Source: Laceyella sediminis (GTDB taxonomy: Bacteria > Bacillota > Bacilli > Thermoactinomycetales > Thermoactinomycetaceae). Taken from it: DNA of 64,000 nucleotides. A program made the translations under genes and the position numbers. Shown piece after piece: positions 20,785 through 29,600 of this stretch (the stretch's first letter is position 1; every line of letters starts with the position of its first letter). A model generated the notes under the pieces. The model saw nothing but the letters and a program-made list of their open reading frames with translations. It did no database searches and was not told the DNA's origin. The stretch spans positions 1 to 64,000 of the forward strand of contig NZ_PVTZ01000008.1 in the NCBI RefSeq assembly GCF_003003125.1. Reading direction: 5' to 3'.

Positions 20785-21252
20785 ATGGGCACATCAACCC
20801 GTTGGCTCGTTCTTTCTATTACGGGCGGACTAATCCTCCTTGGCATCGCCTTGTTTCGCCCTGATTTTCTTTTTTATCAGGATACCCCGGCTTCGGGCAA
20901 ATCAACCGCCCGCGCCAATGCAAAGCAAGTTACGCGTGACATCCACTTGTTCACGGTGGAGCACGAAGCGAACCACGGTGGCAAAGAAGTGGAAGTGTAT
21001 CGGTTTGACCCCGGGTTCATCACAGTGGTCAAAGGGGAAAAAATCCGCTTACACATCCATGGCTTCCATGGGAAAAAGCATCATTTCTCTATCCCCTCCT
21101 TCCAGGTGAACAGCGAGGTGGCCAAAGGGGAAGTGACCACGGTTGAGTTCATCCCCGACAAGGTGGGCACGTTTGAAATCATTTGCCACGACCATTTGAG
21201 TCCGCAACATGAAGGGCCGATGATCGGCTACATCACTGTCGTGCCATCTTAA
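20785..21252 (+). CDS. Membrane-anchored cupredoxin
   Basis: A 155-residue protein with an N-terminal uncleaved-looking signal anchor (about residues 7-26) and an outward-facing cupredoxin fold. Candidate copper ligands are a His in the HGFHGKKHHF loop, and Cys, His and Met in the CHDHLSPQHEGPM loop near residue 134, which is the type 1 or CuA-like loop arrangement. The start at 20785 gives 5 bases between AGGTGA and the ATG; GTG 20776 and ATG 20782 are alternatives. It converges on a tyrosinase gene across a shared terminator, so both are copper proteins in the same locus. Electron transfer or copper handling is inferred. Confidence 0.75.
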   Translation: MGTSTRWLVLSITGGLILLGIALFRPDFLFYQDTPASGKSTARANAKQVTRDIHLFTVEHEANHGGKEVEVYRFDPGFITVVKGEKIRLHIHGFHGKKHHFSIPSFQVNSEVAKGEVTTVEFIPDKVGTFEIICHDHLSPQHEGPMIGYITVVPS

Positions 21253-21256
21253 CCAC

Positions 21257-21307
21257 AAAAAAGCCAAAATGTCCACGCTCAACCGGGCGCGGCATTTTGG
21301 CTTTTTC
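21257..21307. terminator. Bidirectional terminator between cupredoxin and tyrosinase genes
   Basis: AAAAAAGCCAAAATG and CATTTTGGCTTTTT form a long stem that supplies a T-run on either strand. Confidence 0.9.
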
Positions 21308-21309
21308 CT

Positions 21310-22254
21310 CTATTGATAGCGATACCCCAATTTCTCCATATCCAACACCATCGCTGGCGTCACTTTCCGCCCCATGGACTTCCAAGGCTCCATCGCATCA
21401 TGCAGGTTGTGCCCGCGCGGCCCGCGCTCCCCATCAGTCCCCGCCGGTTGATATCTTTCTTTAGGATGGCTAGCTTGCCATATAGCCCACAAACGGTCAA
21501 TCGTGGCGTGATGCAACCAAAAAATCGGATCATTGGGCGCACTCATCCATGCCATGGACCCTCGTGCAGCCCCGCCTATCCAACGGTGGACGATGTTGTG
21601 AATGTTCCCTTTCCCGTACCACCCCTCCAAGCGATTGCAAAAGCTGGGTCGGACGGCTGGACTATCAGGTCTTAGCAAATTCAGCTTCGCTCGCCACGGG
21701 GGAACGTAATATGGCGTTTCACGCAAGCAACGCTTCACCTCTGCGGCAGTGGGGAGGGAAATCGACCGCCCGCCCGAACCCACTCCCAATTGCCGACGCA
21801 AATAAGGCAACCGCGGTTCACCATGGTCAAACAAGATCAACTTCCACCGCGGATAGGCAAATGGCCCCGTGGTCACACGATAGTTCAACCGCGGGTCTCC
21901 AGTTCCTCCCATAAAATCGTCCGTCCACGGCCCCCGCGGATCATCTGGGCGTCGTTGTGCGGTCCAATCCCAATACGGAATGCTCACAGACGGGTCGATC
22001 TCTTGTAAATCCTTTTCTAACTGGTACAGCAAATAGCGGTGCCATGGGAGAAACGCCGGCCCGCTGTGTGCCCATCCTGGATAAACAGCCGTCATGTTTT
22101 CCATCGACTTTAAATGGATATACACATAATCATCATACCGACCCCATCTGGGGGAAATGCGACCCGGTTTTTGTTTTAAAATCAACAAAGCCCGGACAAA
22201 CCTGCGCTTTTCCTGTTTGCTCAAATCCGCTACATTTTTGCGAATGGTGGTCAT
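21310..22254 (-). CDS. Tyrosinase (type 3 copper monooxygenase)
   Basis: Oxidises monophenols and o-diphenols to quinones, leading to melanin. The 314-residue protein has both copper sites: His47, His63 and His72 (HSGPAFLPWHR) for CuA, and His219, His223 and His248/249 (NIHNIVHRWIGG, DPIFWLHHATIDRLWAIWQ) for CuB. There is no signal peptide and no adjacent caddie (MelC1-like) gene, which fits the Bacillus megaterium type rather than the Streptomyces type. GGATGGG precedes the ATG. Its neighbour is a cupredoxin. Confidence 0.93.
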   Translation of the reverse strand: MTTIRKNVADLSKQEKRRFVRALLILKQKPGRISPRWGRYDDYVYIHLKSMENMTAVYPGWAHSGPAFLPWHRYLLYQLEKDLQEIDPSVSIPYWDWTAQRRPDDPRGPWTDDFMGGTGDPRLNYRVTTGPFAYPRWKLILFDHGEPRLPYLRRQLGVGSGGRSISLPTAAEVKRCLRETPYYVPPWRAKLNLLRPDSPAVRPSFCNRLEGWYGKGNIHNIVHRWIGGAARGSMAWMSAPNDPIFWLHHATIDRLWAIWQASHPKERYQPAGTDGERGPRGHNLHDAMEPWKSMGRKVTPAMVLDMEKLGYRYQ

Positions 22255-22441
22255 CGCTCATCCCATCCTTCAGTTTCGTTATCACATGGTATGAGCAGTT
22301 GGGCAAAACAGTGCATTCCCACTACTGGGACAGTTTGTTTGTTTTACAAACTTGTCTATATAAATGAAAATCCAACTGCGACTCGCTCCCTTTTGCTATA
22401 ATGTCATTGATTGAAACCCATCGCGATGAAGGAGGAAGATC

Positions 22442-22564
22442 ATGTCTTGTCATTTCTGGACGGATCTCCACATAATGACTCAACCGGTACAGGTTCGGTT
22501 CCAAACCCTAACCCACCAAACCGAGCTTCCCAAAAAGAATTTCTCCATGGAGGAACGCGCATGA
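22442..22564 (+). CDS. 40-residue unknown ORF coupled to the next gene
   Basis: The ATG has an excellent site (AAGGAGGAAGATC) and a TATAAT box lies 40 bases upstream (22397-22402). The stop TGA overlaps the ATG of the next gene as ATGA (22561-22564), a usual sign of translational coupling. The product is polar with two His, one Cys and two Trp/Phe residues near its N terminus; I do not recognise it. It may be a leader peptide or a genuine small protein. Confidence 0.5.
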   Translation: MSCHFWTDLHIMTQPVQVRFQTLTHQTELPKKNFSMEERA

Positions 22565-22977
22565 ATATCCGCTTTCAAACACCGCACCAATATGTGTTCA
22601 TCCATCGCCATGTGAAGCACCTCTTACTTTTGTGGAAAAAGGAACACAAACGGGATTTGTACATTGTCGATGACGAAACCGAATCCTCTCTGGTTTTGCG
22701 ATATCCAGGCGACACCTATGCCGAAATGGTTCTACAAGAAGTGGAGCCGATTTTTTTTCAACGCTTGGAAACCGACGAGGAAGCCTTTCTCGCCATCCTT
22801 GCGGCGACCCTTGATTATGGCGGACGCTTGATGGCCATGTATGTCCACCCAGAACGACCACAAACCGATGTTTACTTTTTCGAGGTGCGGGATGAACAGA
22901 TCGAGGAAATCGCTGACGATGAATACCCCCGCATCATCCAAGCTTTCATGGAGGAATATCCCGACTCGTTCGCCTAA
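22561..22977 (+). CDS. 138-residue protein of unknown function
   Basis: Start chosen at 22561 because GGAGGAACGCGC lies just before; the longer frame upstream overlaps the coupled small ORF. The protein is soluble, mixed alpha/beta in character, acidic toward the C terminus (EVRDEQIEEIADDEYP), and has two His-Arg rich patches near its N terminus. No family recognised. A repeat element follows 33 bases after the stop; no other terminator is evident. Confidence 0.7.
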   Translation: MNIRFQTPHQYVFIHRHVKHLLLLWKKEHKRDLYIVDDETESSLVLRYPGDTYAEMVLQEVEPIFFQRLETDEEAFLAILAATLDYGGRLMAMYVHPERPQTDVYFFEVRDEQIEEIADDEYPRIIQAFMEEYPDSFA

Positions 22978-23009
22978 GCGTAACCTTTGCCAAGAAAAAG
23001 CGAGAGACC

Positions 23010-23121
23010 TAGGGCATGTCTGGTGAATGGGCCAGATCATTGGCTTCACGCGTGGCGAGGCTCAACCGGATTTTTTTCCGCCGCTCTCTCCACGAACTGA
23101 ACTTGATACATATACACCCTA
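23010..23121 (+). repeat. MITE-like dispersed repeat, diverged copy
   Basis: 112 bases starting TAGGGCATGTCTGGTGAATGGGCC and ending TACACCCTA, with the TTTTCCGCCGC core shared with the copies at 47,930 and 52,292. The central AAAACCATTTTCTC arm is missing. Confidence 0.65.
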
Positions 23122-23138
23122 GACAACGAATTTATCAA

Positions 23139-23178
23139 TAAAAATGGACCGCATGGCCGAGTGGGCCGTGCGATCCGC
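23139..23178 (-). terminator. Intrinsic terminator after the acyl-CoA synthetase gene
   Basis: GGATCGCACGGCCC and GGCCATGCGGTCC pair closely on the minus strand and run into ATTTTTATTG. Confidence 0.85.
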
Positions 23179-23186
23179 CGTCAGGT

Positions 23187-24734
23187 TCAGTCAGCCGGTT
23201 GGCTATATTGCTCCCGCAAAGTGCGTTTTAATATTTTCCCCGCTGCATTCTTGGGCAACTCTTCGACGAACTTCAAGCTTTTGGGCACTTTGAAACCAGC
23301 CAACCGCTCGCGGCAGAAATCCAACAATGTCTGCGTATCCACTTCCTGATCCGCGCGTTTAACCACCAACGCCTTCACCGCTTCCACCCAAACGGGGTCG
23401 GGTACCCCGATCACCGCCGCTTCCAACACGGCCGGATGCTGGTAAAGCACCTGCTCCACTTCAATTGAGTAAACATTCTCTCCACCGGTCACAATCATAT
23501 CCTTTTTACGGTCGACGACATAAAGGTAATGCTGTTCATCCCGATAAACCATATCCCCCGTATGATACCAACCACCCTTCAGCACAAGGTCCGTTTCTTC
23601 AGGGCTGTTCCAATACCCTTTCATCACATTGGGCCCGCGCACGATTAACTCCCCGACCTCTCTCACTCCTACCTCGCCGCCGTGGTCATCGATGATTTTC
23701 GCCTCTACCCCCGTTACAACTTGCCCACATGAAGCGAGGCGTTCCTCCACCTGATGATCTTCCGGCGGCAACACCGTCACCACTGGTGCGGCTTCCGACA
23801 TTCCGTACGCCTGCATGAAAGAAAGATGTGGCCACACTTCCCGCGCTTTCTTCAACACTTCCACCGGCATTGCCGAACCGCCATAGAGTAATTGTCGCAA
23901 CGAAGAGCAATTGCGCTTCTCCACATCTGGGTGATTGATCAGGCGGTTGACCATGGTAGGCACCAGTAACGTCGTAGTCGGCTGAGCCTGCTCCACCCAA
24001 TCTAAGAACATATCCGGCTGAAAAGTACGAAGGATTTGGTGTGTTCCTCCGACCAAAGTTAAAGCAAACGTGCAAGCTCCGTCAGCGAGATGGAACATAG
24101 GCGCCGCGTGGACATAACGGGTGTAACGGTCAAAGCAAAACGCGAGCGCCGCATGGTAAGCATTGCTCACCAAATTACGGTGCGTCAGCATCACCCCTTT
24201 GGATCGCCCGGTCGTGCCCCCTGTGTAAAATATCCCCGCCACATCATCTTCGATCACCTCACCATAAGCGAGCGGCTGAGGGGAATGCGGTCGTAGAAAC
24301 TCTTCATAATCGATCATGAACCCGGTCTCCTCTTCATTGCGCTCCCCTTCAACTCTCACAAACAAACGCACCGACAGGACACGCATCACCATCCCGGCGA
24401 CGATGGGGGCGAATTCCTGATGAAAAAAGAGAGCTTTCGGACTGGAATCTCGCAACTGCTCAACTATTTCCGCTGCCGTCAACCGATAATTGAGCGGAAC
24501 GGCTATCGCTCCGATCGCAGTGACCGCATAAAATAATTCTAGATAACGAAAATCATTGAACATGAGAATCGCCACCCGATCCCCTTTCTCAATCCCTTCC
24601 TGCTTCAATGCTTGCTGCAACTGGCTGACTCTATCGGAAAACGCACGATAGGTGTAGGCAACTTTTCCGTCCACAACCGCCAATCGATCAGAAAAGTTTT
24701 GTGCAGAACGAATCAATCCTTTGGTTAAAATCAT
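23187..24734 (-). CDS. AMP-forming acyl-CoA synthetase (fatty acid CoA ligase type)
   Basis: Activates a carboxylic acid to acyl-AMP and then acyl-CoA. The 515-residue protein has the ANL-family motifs in order: FYTGGTTGRSKGVMLTH (ATP loop), MQAYGMSEAAP, GWYHTGDM, and the catalytic C-terminal Lys in PKNAAGKILKRTL. It resembles long- or medium-chain ligases (FadD/LcfB); the exact substrate cannot be read from sequence. GGAGGT overlaps an upstream GTG, so the ATG at 24734 is the better start. The gene stands alone between a repeat and the surface-protein cluster. Confidence 0.85.
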   Translation of the reverse strand: MILTKGLIRSAQNFSDRLAVVDGKVAYTYRAFSDRVSQLQQALKQEGIEKGDRVAILMFNDFRYLELFYAVTAIGAIAVPLNYRLTAAEIVEQLRDSSPKALFFHQEFAPIVAGMVMRVLSVRLFVRVEGERNEEETGFMIDYEEFLRPHSPQPLAYGEVIEDDVAGIFYTGGTTGRSKGVMLTHRNLVSNAYHAALAFCFDRYTRYVHAAPMFHLADGACTFALTLVGGTHQILRTFQPDMFLDWVEQAQPTTTLLVPTMVNRLINHPDVEKRNCSSLRQLLYGGSAMPVEVLKKAREVWPHLSFMQAYGMSEAAPVVTVLPPEDHQVEERLASCGQVVTGVEAKIIDDHGGEVGVREVGELIVRGPNVMKGYWNSPEETDLVLKGGWYHTGDMVYRDEQHYLYVVDRKKDMIVTGGENVYSIEVEQVLYQHPAVLEAAVIGVPDPVWVEAVKALVVKRADQEVDTQTLLDFCRERLAGFKVPKSLKFVEELPKNAAGKILKRTLREQYSQPAD

Positions 24735-24956
24735 CTGCACACCTCCATCTCGCTTAAACGTATGTTCTGATTAAATTATATCACAATATTCTAATAATTT
24801 TACTTTTTACCTTCTGTCTCTAAGTTTATTTCGCGAAACATCACGCTATCAAGATAGCAAACTATTTTTCAAAACTCAATCACCATTACGTAAACAAAGA
24901 ATATATTGTATTAACACCAGAAATTAATAGCACAGCCATCAGGGAGGTGCCAGCAT

Positions 24957-25181
24957 TTGACATCAGATAAGAAAACCTTGGATCAAGTCACCGTCGGGCT
25001 GGAGAAAATGATCAAATTAAAAGTTTACGATCTGCTGATCAACAGCTTGGAAAATGACAAAGTTCCCGCTAAGTTACAACAATTGATGGCTTTGGCGGAA
25101 ATCATAAAACCCGGTACAAAAGATGCGGTGAAGCAAGCATTGCGTAAAGAGAAGTTGAAATCAACAAAGAGAAAGGAGTGA
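24957..25181 (+). CDS. Small helical protein, first gene of the repeat-protein cluster
   Basis: A 74-residue protein that starts with TTG, placed by GGGAGGTG 6 bases upstream. It is Lys- and Leu-rich and predicted mostly helical, with no Cys, no signal and no membrane span. The stop lies 7 bases before the next start, so it heads a plus-strand gene run to 26,454. No family recognised. Confidence 0.65.
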   Translation: MTSDKKTLDQVTVGLEKMIKLKVYDLLINSLENDKVPAKLQQLMALAEIIKPGTKDAVKQALRKEKLKSTKRKE

Positions 25182-25188
25182 AAGAGCG

Positions 25189-25497
25189 ATGGAAGTCTAC
25201 AAGCTGGTCTACATTTCAAGCAACCGCCGCAAAAAACGCAAAAGACCATTGCTTTGCAGGCGATGCCGATGGTTTCTCCTGCATTACGGCGCACTCCCCT
25301 TCGAAACCCGCCGGCGTCGCCGACGACGGCGTAGACTGTCCCGGCCAGCGGCTTCTACCTCCAGCAATGTGAACAACTCAGCCAACATCGGGGCGGTGAG
25401 CGGACTAATCAACATCATCGTTCAGGTGCCTGTCAACACCGGCGATGCAACCACCTTAAACAACAGCAATCAAAACTCAACCACCAATGCCCTCTAA
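25189..25497 (+). CDS. Arg-rich protein with QVPxNxGDA/Asn-rich tail, paralogue 1
   Basis: 102 residues; AAAGGAGTGAAAGAGCG precedes the ATG. The first half is extremely basic, with a run of nine Arg and a CRRC pair; the second half is Asn/Ser-rich and uncharged and contains IIVQVPVNTGDATTLNNS. The tail shares its pattern (VQVPxNxGDAxxxN....NSxxNxL) with the two 70-71 residue proteins downstream. The combination of a basic head and a beta-prone Asn-rich tail suggests a structural, self-assembling coat or surface protein; this is inference. Confidence 0.7.
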   Translation: MEVYKLVYISSNRRKKRKRPLLCRRCRWFLLHYGALPFETRRRRRRRRRLSRPAASTSSNVNNSANIGAVSGLINIIVQVPVNTGDATTLNNSNQNSTTNAL

Positions 25498-25540
25498 CTC
25501 ATCCCCAATCACGTTTCTCAGCCTTGAAAGGAGGTGAAAC

Positions 25541-25927
25541 ATGATGAGCAACCATTCCTACACCCCGGAACAATTGGAGGCGATCCGCTCCTTAATCGAA
25601 GAAGCAAACAACAAACTCCCAGCAGCGCAACAATTGAAAGCACAACAAGTTTCTGAGTTAATCACGTTCATTCTCGGGCTTCCCGTTCAAGCTATCACCG
25701 CGGTGGCAGGTGTCGTCACAGGCGCGACTGGCATCCTGACTGGCGTCGTCGGCAGCTTGCTGGGTATCCTCGAACAGCTGATTGGCTTGATCACCGGCGG
25801 AGGGGCAGCTAATGGTGCAGCCGCTTCCATTCTGCAACAAGTGGCCCCCAACCTGGTGAATATCATTGAAAAGCAAATTCCGACCCCGCCGCAAGGGCAA
25901 AATGATTCAAATCCTGAACAAAAATAA
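25541..25927 (+). CDS. Gly/Ala/Ile-rich hydrophobic protein
   Basis: 128 residues with a strong site (AAAGGAGGTGAAAC) before the tandem ATG codons at 25541 and 25544. The N-terminal 45 residues are helical and polar, residues 46-105 are a long Gly/Ala/Val/Ile/Leu-rich stretch (TGATGILTGVVGSLLGILEQ and ITGGGAANGAAA), and the C-terminal 20 residues are Pro/Gln/Asn-rich. There is no signal peptide. It may insert into a membrane or pack in a hydrophobic coat layer. No family recognised. Confidence 0.65.
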   Translation: MMSNHSYTPEQLEAIRSLIEEANNKLPAAQQLKAQQVSELITFILGLPVQAITAVAGVVTGATGILTGVVGSLLGILEQLIGLITGGGAANGAAASILQQVAPNLVNIIEKQIPTPPQGQNDSNPEQK

Positions 25928-25947
25928 TTAAAAAGGAGTGAAAGACA

Positions 25948-26163
25948 ATGGGTTGCTGCAGAAAAAAGAACTGTCTTATCGTCATTAAAAAACACAGACG
26001 TCGTCGCGCTGTGGGTGGCGCAAGAGCAAGGGTGAACAACGTGGCGCGCACAGGTGCACAAAGCGCCGGATTGATCAACCTGAACGTTCAAGTGCCGATC
26101 AACCTGGGAGATGCTCAAGCATTCAACAGAAGCTCCGGAAACTCCGTCTCCAACTTGCTGTAA
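25948..26163 (+). CDS. Arg-rich protein with QVPxNxGDA tail, paralogue 2
   Basis: 71 residues; AAAAAGGAGTGAAAGACA precedes the ATG. It begins MGCCRKKN, has an RRRR patch, and ends with NVQVPINLGDAQAFNRSSGN. It is nearly identical over its C-terminal 35 residues to the protein at 26,242, including silent positions in the last 48 bases, so duplication or gene conversion is recent. Confidence 0.7.
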   Translation: MGCCRKKNCLIVIKKHRRRRAVGGARARVNNVARTGAQSAGLINLNVQVPINLGDAQAFNRSSGNSVSNLL

Positions 26164-26177
26164 CGCCAACCAGCATA

Positions 26178-26196
26178 GGGGGGAGCTCCTCCCCCC
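26178..26196 (+). other. G/C hairpin between the paralogues
   Basis: GGGGGGAG and CTCCTCCCCCC can form a tight hairpin without a T-run. It may slow RNA decay or partly terminate between the two paralogues. Confidence 0.4.
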
Positions 26197-26241
26197 GTAC
26201 ATATCCAATTCCCCCATTCAACTGAAAGGAGGTGAATCCGA

Positions 26242-26454
26242 ATGGGTTGCCCTAAAAAACACTGTGTGGTGTTCATCCACCAGAAAAGACGCCGTCGCGC
26301 AGTCAGCAGCACCAGAGCACGGGTGAGCAACGTGGCACGTACAGGCGCGCAAAGCGCGGGCCTCGCCAACGTCAACATCCAAGTGCCGATCAACTTGGGT
26401 GATGCGCAAGCATTCAACAGAAGCTCCGGAAACTCCGTCTCCAACTTGCTGTAA
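26242..26454 (+). CDS. Arg-rich protein with QVPxNxGDA tail, paralogue 3
   Basis: 70 residues; AAAGGAGGTGAATCCGA precedes the ATG. It begins MGCPKKHCVVF, has an RRRR patch and ends like paralogue 2. Both keep two Cys near the N terminus, which could crosslink or bind metal. A strong terminator follows the stop directly. Confidence 0.7.
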   Translation: MGCPKKHCVVFIHQKRRRRAVSSTRARVSNVARTGAQSAGLANVNIQVPINLGDAQAFNRSSGNSVSNLL

Positions 26455-26455
26455 C

Positions 26456-26480
26456 AGGGGCAAACGCGCCCCTTTTTTTG
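26456..26480 (+). terminator. Intrinsic terminator after paralogue 3
   Basis: GGGGC and GCCCC pair around AAACGC and are followed by seven T residues. It ends the small-protein operon before the giant repeat gene. Confidence 0.9.
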
Positions 26481-26613
26481 TTTGACGCCAACTAGGCGGG
26501 ATAACTCCCCTTTTCTCACCTTTTCCAAAATACAGGATGACATGCTCCATTCGCAAGGTTAGTGAATATACCTATCAAAGAGTTGCAATGGCCTAGGGAA
26601 AGGGGTTAGAAAA

Positions 26614-29600
26614 TTGAAGAAGAAAAAGATTATTCCGTCATCTAAAAAGAAAACGAAAAAAGATCCGTTAGCGGATGAAAGGGTTCTGGATGAGCTGTGG
26701 CTACTTGACAATGAAACACCTAATTTCAAGAAAAAATGGACCTATACCGCTTCACATAACCAACCCGCGGCATCGGAGGCACCCCCGTCAAAAGAACCGG
26801 CGGTAAGCCACACCGAAACCGAAACGCCCCCTGCCAAAACGGTATCTGAAGTGAGAAAAGCCCGGAACCCCCACGGAATCAACGAAGCGTTCATCTATAC
26901 CGCCGACTTGACCGACGGGGCGGTCACCGCTGAGAAAATCGCCAATCAATCGCTGGACGGGAAAAAAATCAAAAACAGCGCCATCCGGGCAGAACATCTG
27001 GACCAAGAAGCGGTAACAGAGCCCAAACTGGCCGCCGAAGCGGTGACATCGGCCAAAATCGCCAAAAAAACGATTAAAGAATACCACCTGGATGATGACA
27101 TCATCGGCAGTGACAAAATCAAAAGGGAAACGATTCTTGCCAAACACATCAGGGAAAATGAGATTCCCGGAAGCAAATTGTCTGATCGCAGCATCGGTGA
27201 AACCAAATTGAAAGACCATTCCGTCCTTGGCAAACATTTGGCGATCGGCCACATCCAAAACGAGCACTTAGCTGATCAAGCGATTTGCGGCAATAAAATA
27301 AAAAACGGTTCGATCCACACCAACCATTTGGCAAATGGCATCATCAACAGTGCCAAGCTGGCTGATGACTCAGTCTCCGCCGACAAGATCCAAAAAGGGG
27401 CCATCACCAAGGACAAATTGGCCAATGAATCCATTACCAGCGAAAAAATCATCTCCTCCGCCATCCACGGTCGCCATCTGGTCGATCGGGCAATTGAGTC
27501 CCGGCATCTGCAAGACCACATGATCACGGAAGAAAAACTGGCCGCTGCATCTATTCACAGCCATCATTTGCAACATCATATCATCGAAGGCATTCATTTG
27601 TCCCCCCATGTGATCAAAGAAGAACACATTGCTGAGCACGCCGTCACCGGGAACAAAATCGCGCCCGGCAGCATCCGCTCCGCTTCTATTCAAGAGCAAA
27701 CCATCCAGTCCAAGCACTTGGCTCCAAACATCATCGGAGAAGGGCACATTCAAGAGCACTGCATCGGCAAAACGCACATCAAAGATGCGAGCATCAGCGA
27801 ACAACACATTGCCAACAATTCCATCTCTGGCTCCAAGTTGGTCGACCATTCTATTACGACGGCCAAATTGGCGCCCGAATCGATCTCCGCAGAAAAAATC
27901 ATCGATTATTGCATTTCATCAAACAAACTGGCTGACCATGCCATCACAGCTAACAAAATCGCCTCGCGCAACATTAACAGCTCACATCTGGATGATAAAG
28001 TGATTCTCAGCCAACACATCGATCATGATCAAATCAAAACCGAACACCTGATGAACGAATCCGTCACCGCCCGCAAATTGGCAGATGCAGCAGTGGAAAG
28101 CCAGCATATCGCACCACAAGCTGTCACTGGCGACCATCTTGCCCCTGATTCGGTGAGCAACGAACATCTATCCGAATTTTCCGTGACTGCAACCAACATT
28201 GCGCCGCAAGCGATTCGGTCAGAACATCTGTCAGAACAAATCGTGCGCAGCTCCCATATCCTAAACGGTCAGATCGGGGAACAACACATTAAGGCCAACG
28301 CCGTCACTGCGGAGAAAGTCGCACCGCAATCCATCTATGGGGAACATCTGACTCCTCAAGCAATCAACGGTTCCCATCTCCAAGCGGACCAGATCGAAAC
28401 CGGGCACTTGCGCGAGCAAGCTGTTACTGCAAATAAAATCGCACCGCAGTCCATCCATGAAGAACATTTGGCTCCTCGAGCGATCAGTGGCTCCCATCTC
28501 CAAGCGGACCAGATCGATACTGAGCATTTGCGCGAGCAAGCAGTTACTGCGAAAAAAATTGCGCCACAGTCCATCCACGGAGAACACCTGACCTCCCAAG
28601 CGATCAGCGGTACACATCTCCAAGCGAATCAGATCGAGACCGGACATTTGCGCGATGAAGCAGTCACTGCAAGAAAAATCGCGCCGCAATCCATCTACGG
28701 GGAACATGTTGCTCCTCGAGCGATCAGAGGTTCCCATCTCCAAACGAAGCAGATCGAAACCGAGCATTTGCACGATCAGGCCGTCACTGGAGAAAAAATC
28801 GCACCGCAATCCATCTACGAGGAACACTTGACTCCTGAAGCGATTAATGGGTCTCATCTGCAAAAGGAGCAAATCGAAACCGAGCATTTGCACGATCAAG
28901 CCGTCACTGCTGGGAAAATTGCACCGCACGCTGTGCAAAGCGAACACATCAAGCCGGCATCGGTGTTGTCTCCCCATATCGAAGAACAACAAATTCACGC
29001 CGCGCATCTCGCGCAAGCGGCCGTGTTGACGGATCACCTTGGCCAGGGCGCAGTAACCGGCGACAAAATCTCTCCCAACGCCATCAACGCCGATCACTTA
29101 TCAGAACAATGCATCCACTCCTCTCATCTGGCTGATGAGCAAATTCACGGCCATCATCTGCAGAAAGAATGTATCGCATCCGAACATCTGTCCCAGCAAG
29201 CAATTCAATCCGAGCATCTGGGTGAAGCGGTCGTGTTGGCCGACCATATTGCACCATCGCAAATCCAATCCGCCCATCTGGCTGAACAGGCTATCCAAAC
29301 GGAGCATCTGACAGCTGCGAGCGTTAGCGCGGAGCACATCCAAGAACAAAGCATCTGTCACACCCATCTGGTCCCCGGGCTGATCTTCGCCGAACATTTG
29401 GCAGAAAAGGCCGTGACCGAAGAAAAAATTGGGGACCAGGCCGTATCCAAAGACAAAATCAAAGATCAAACCATCACCAAGGACAAAATCAGAGACCAAG
29501 CCATAACCAAAGAAAAAATCAGAGATTTGGCAGTGACAGAAGACAAAATCAGAGACTTCGCGGTGACGGAAGACAAAATTCGCCATCAAGCGGTTGCTAC

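Noticed and set aside
22322-22504. 60-codon minus-strand frame upstream of the tyrosinase
   Set aside because: No start signal, and it overlaps the promoter region of the plus-strand unit.
26115-26556. Minus-strand frames opposite the small Arg-rich genes
   Set aside because: Antisense of duplicated genes; the repeated peptide GDGVSGASVEC is only the complement of the conserved tail.
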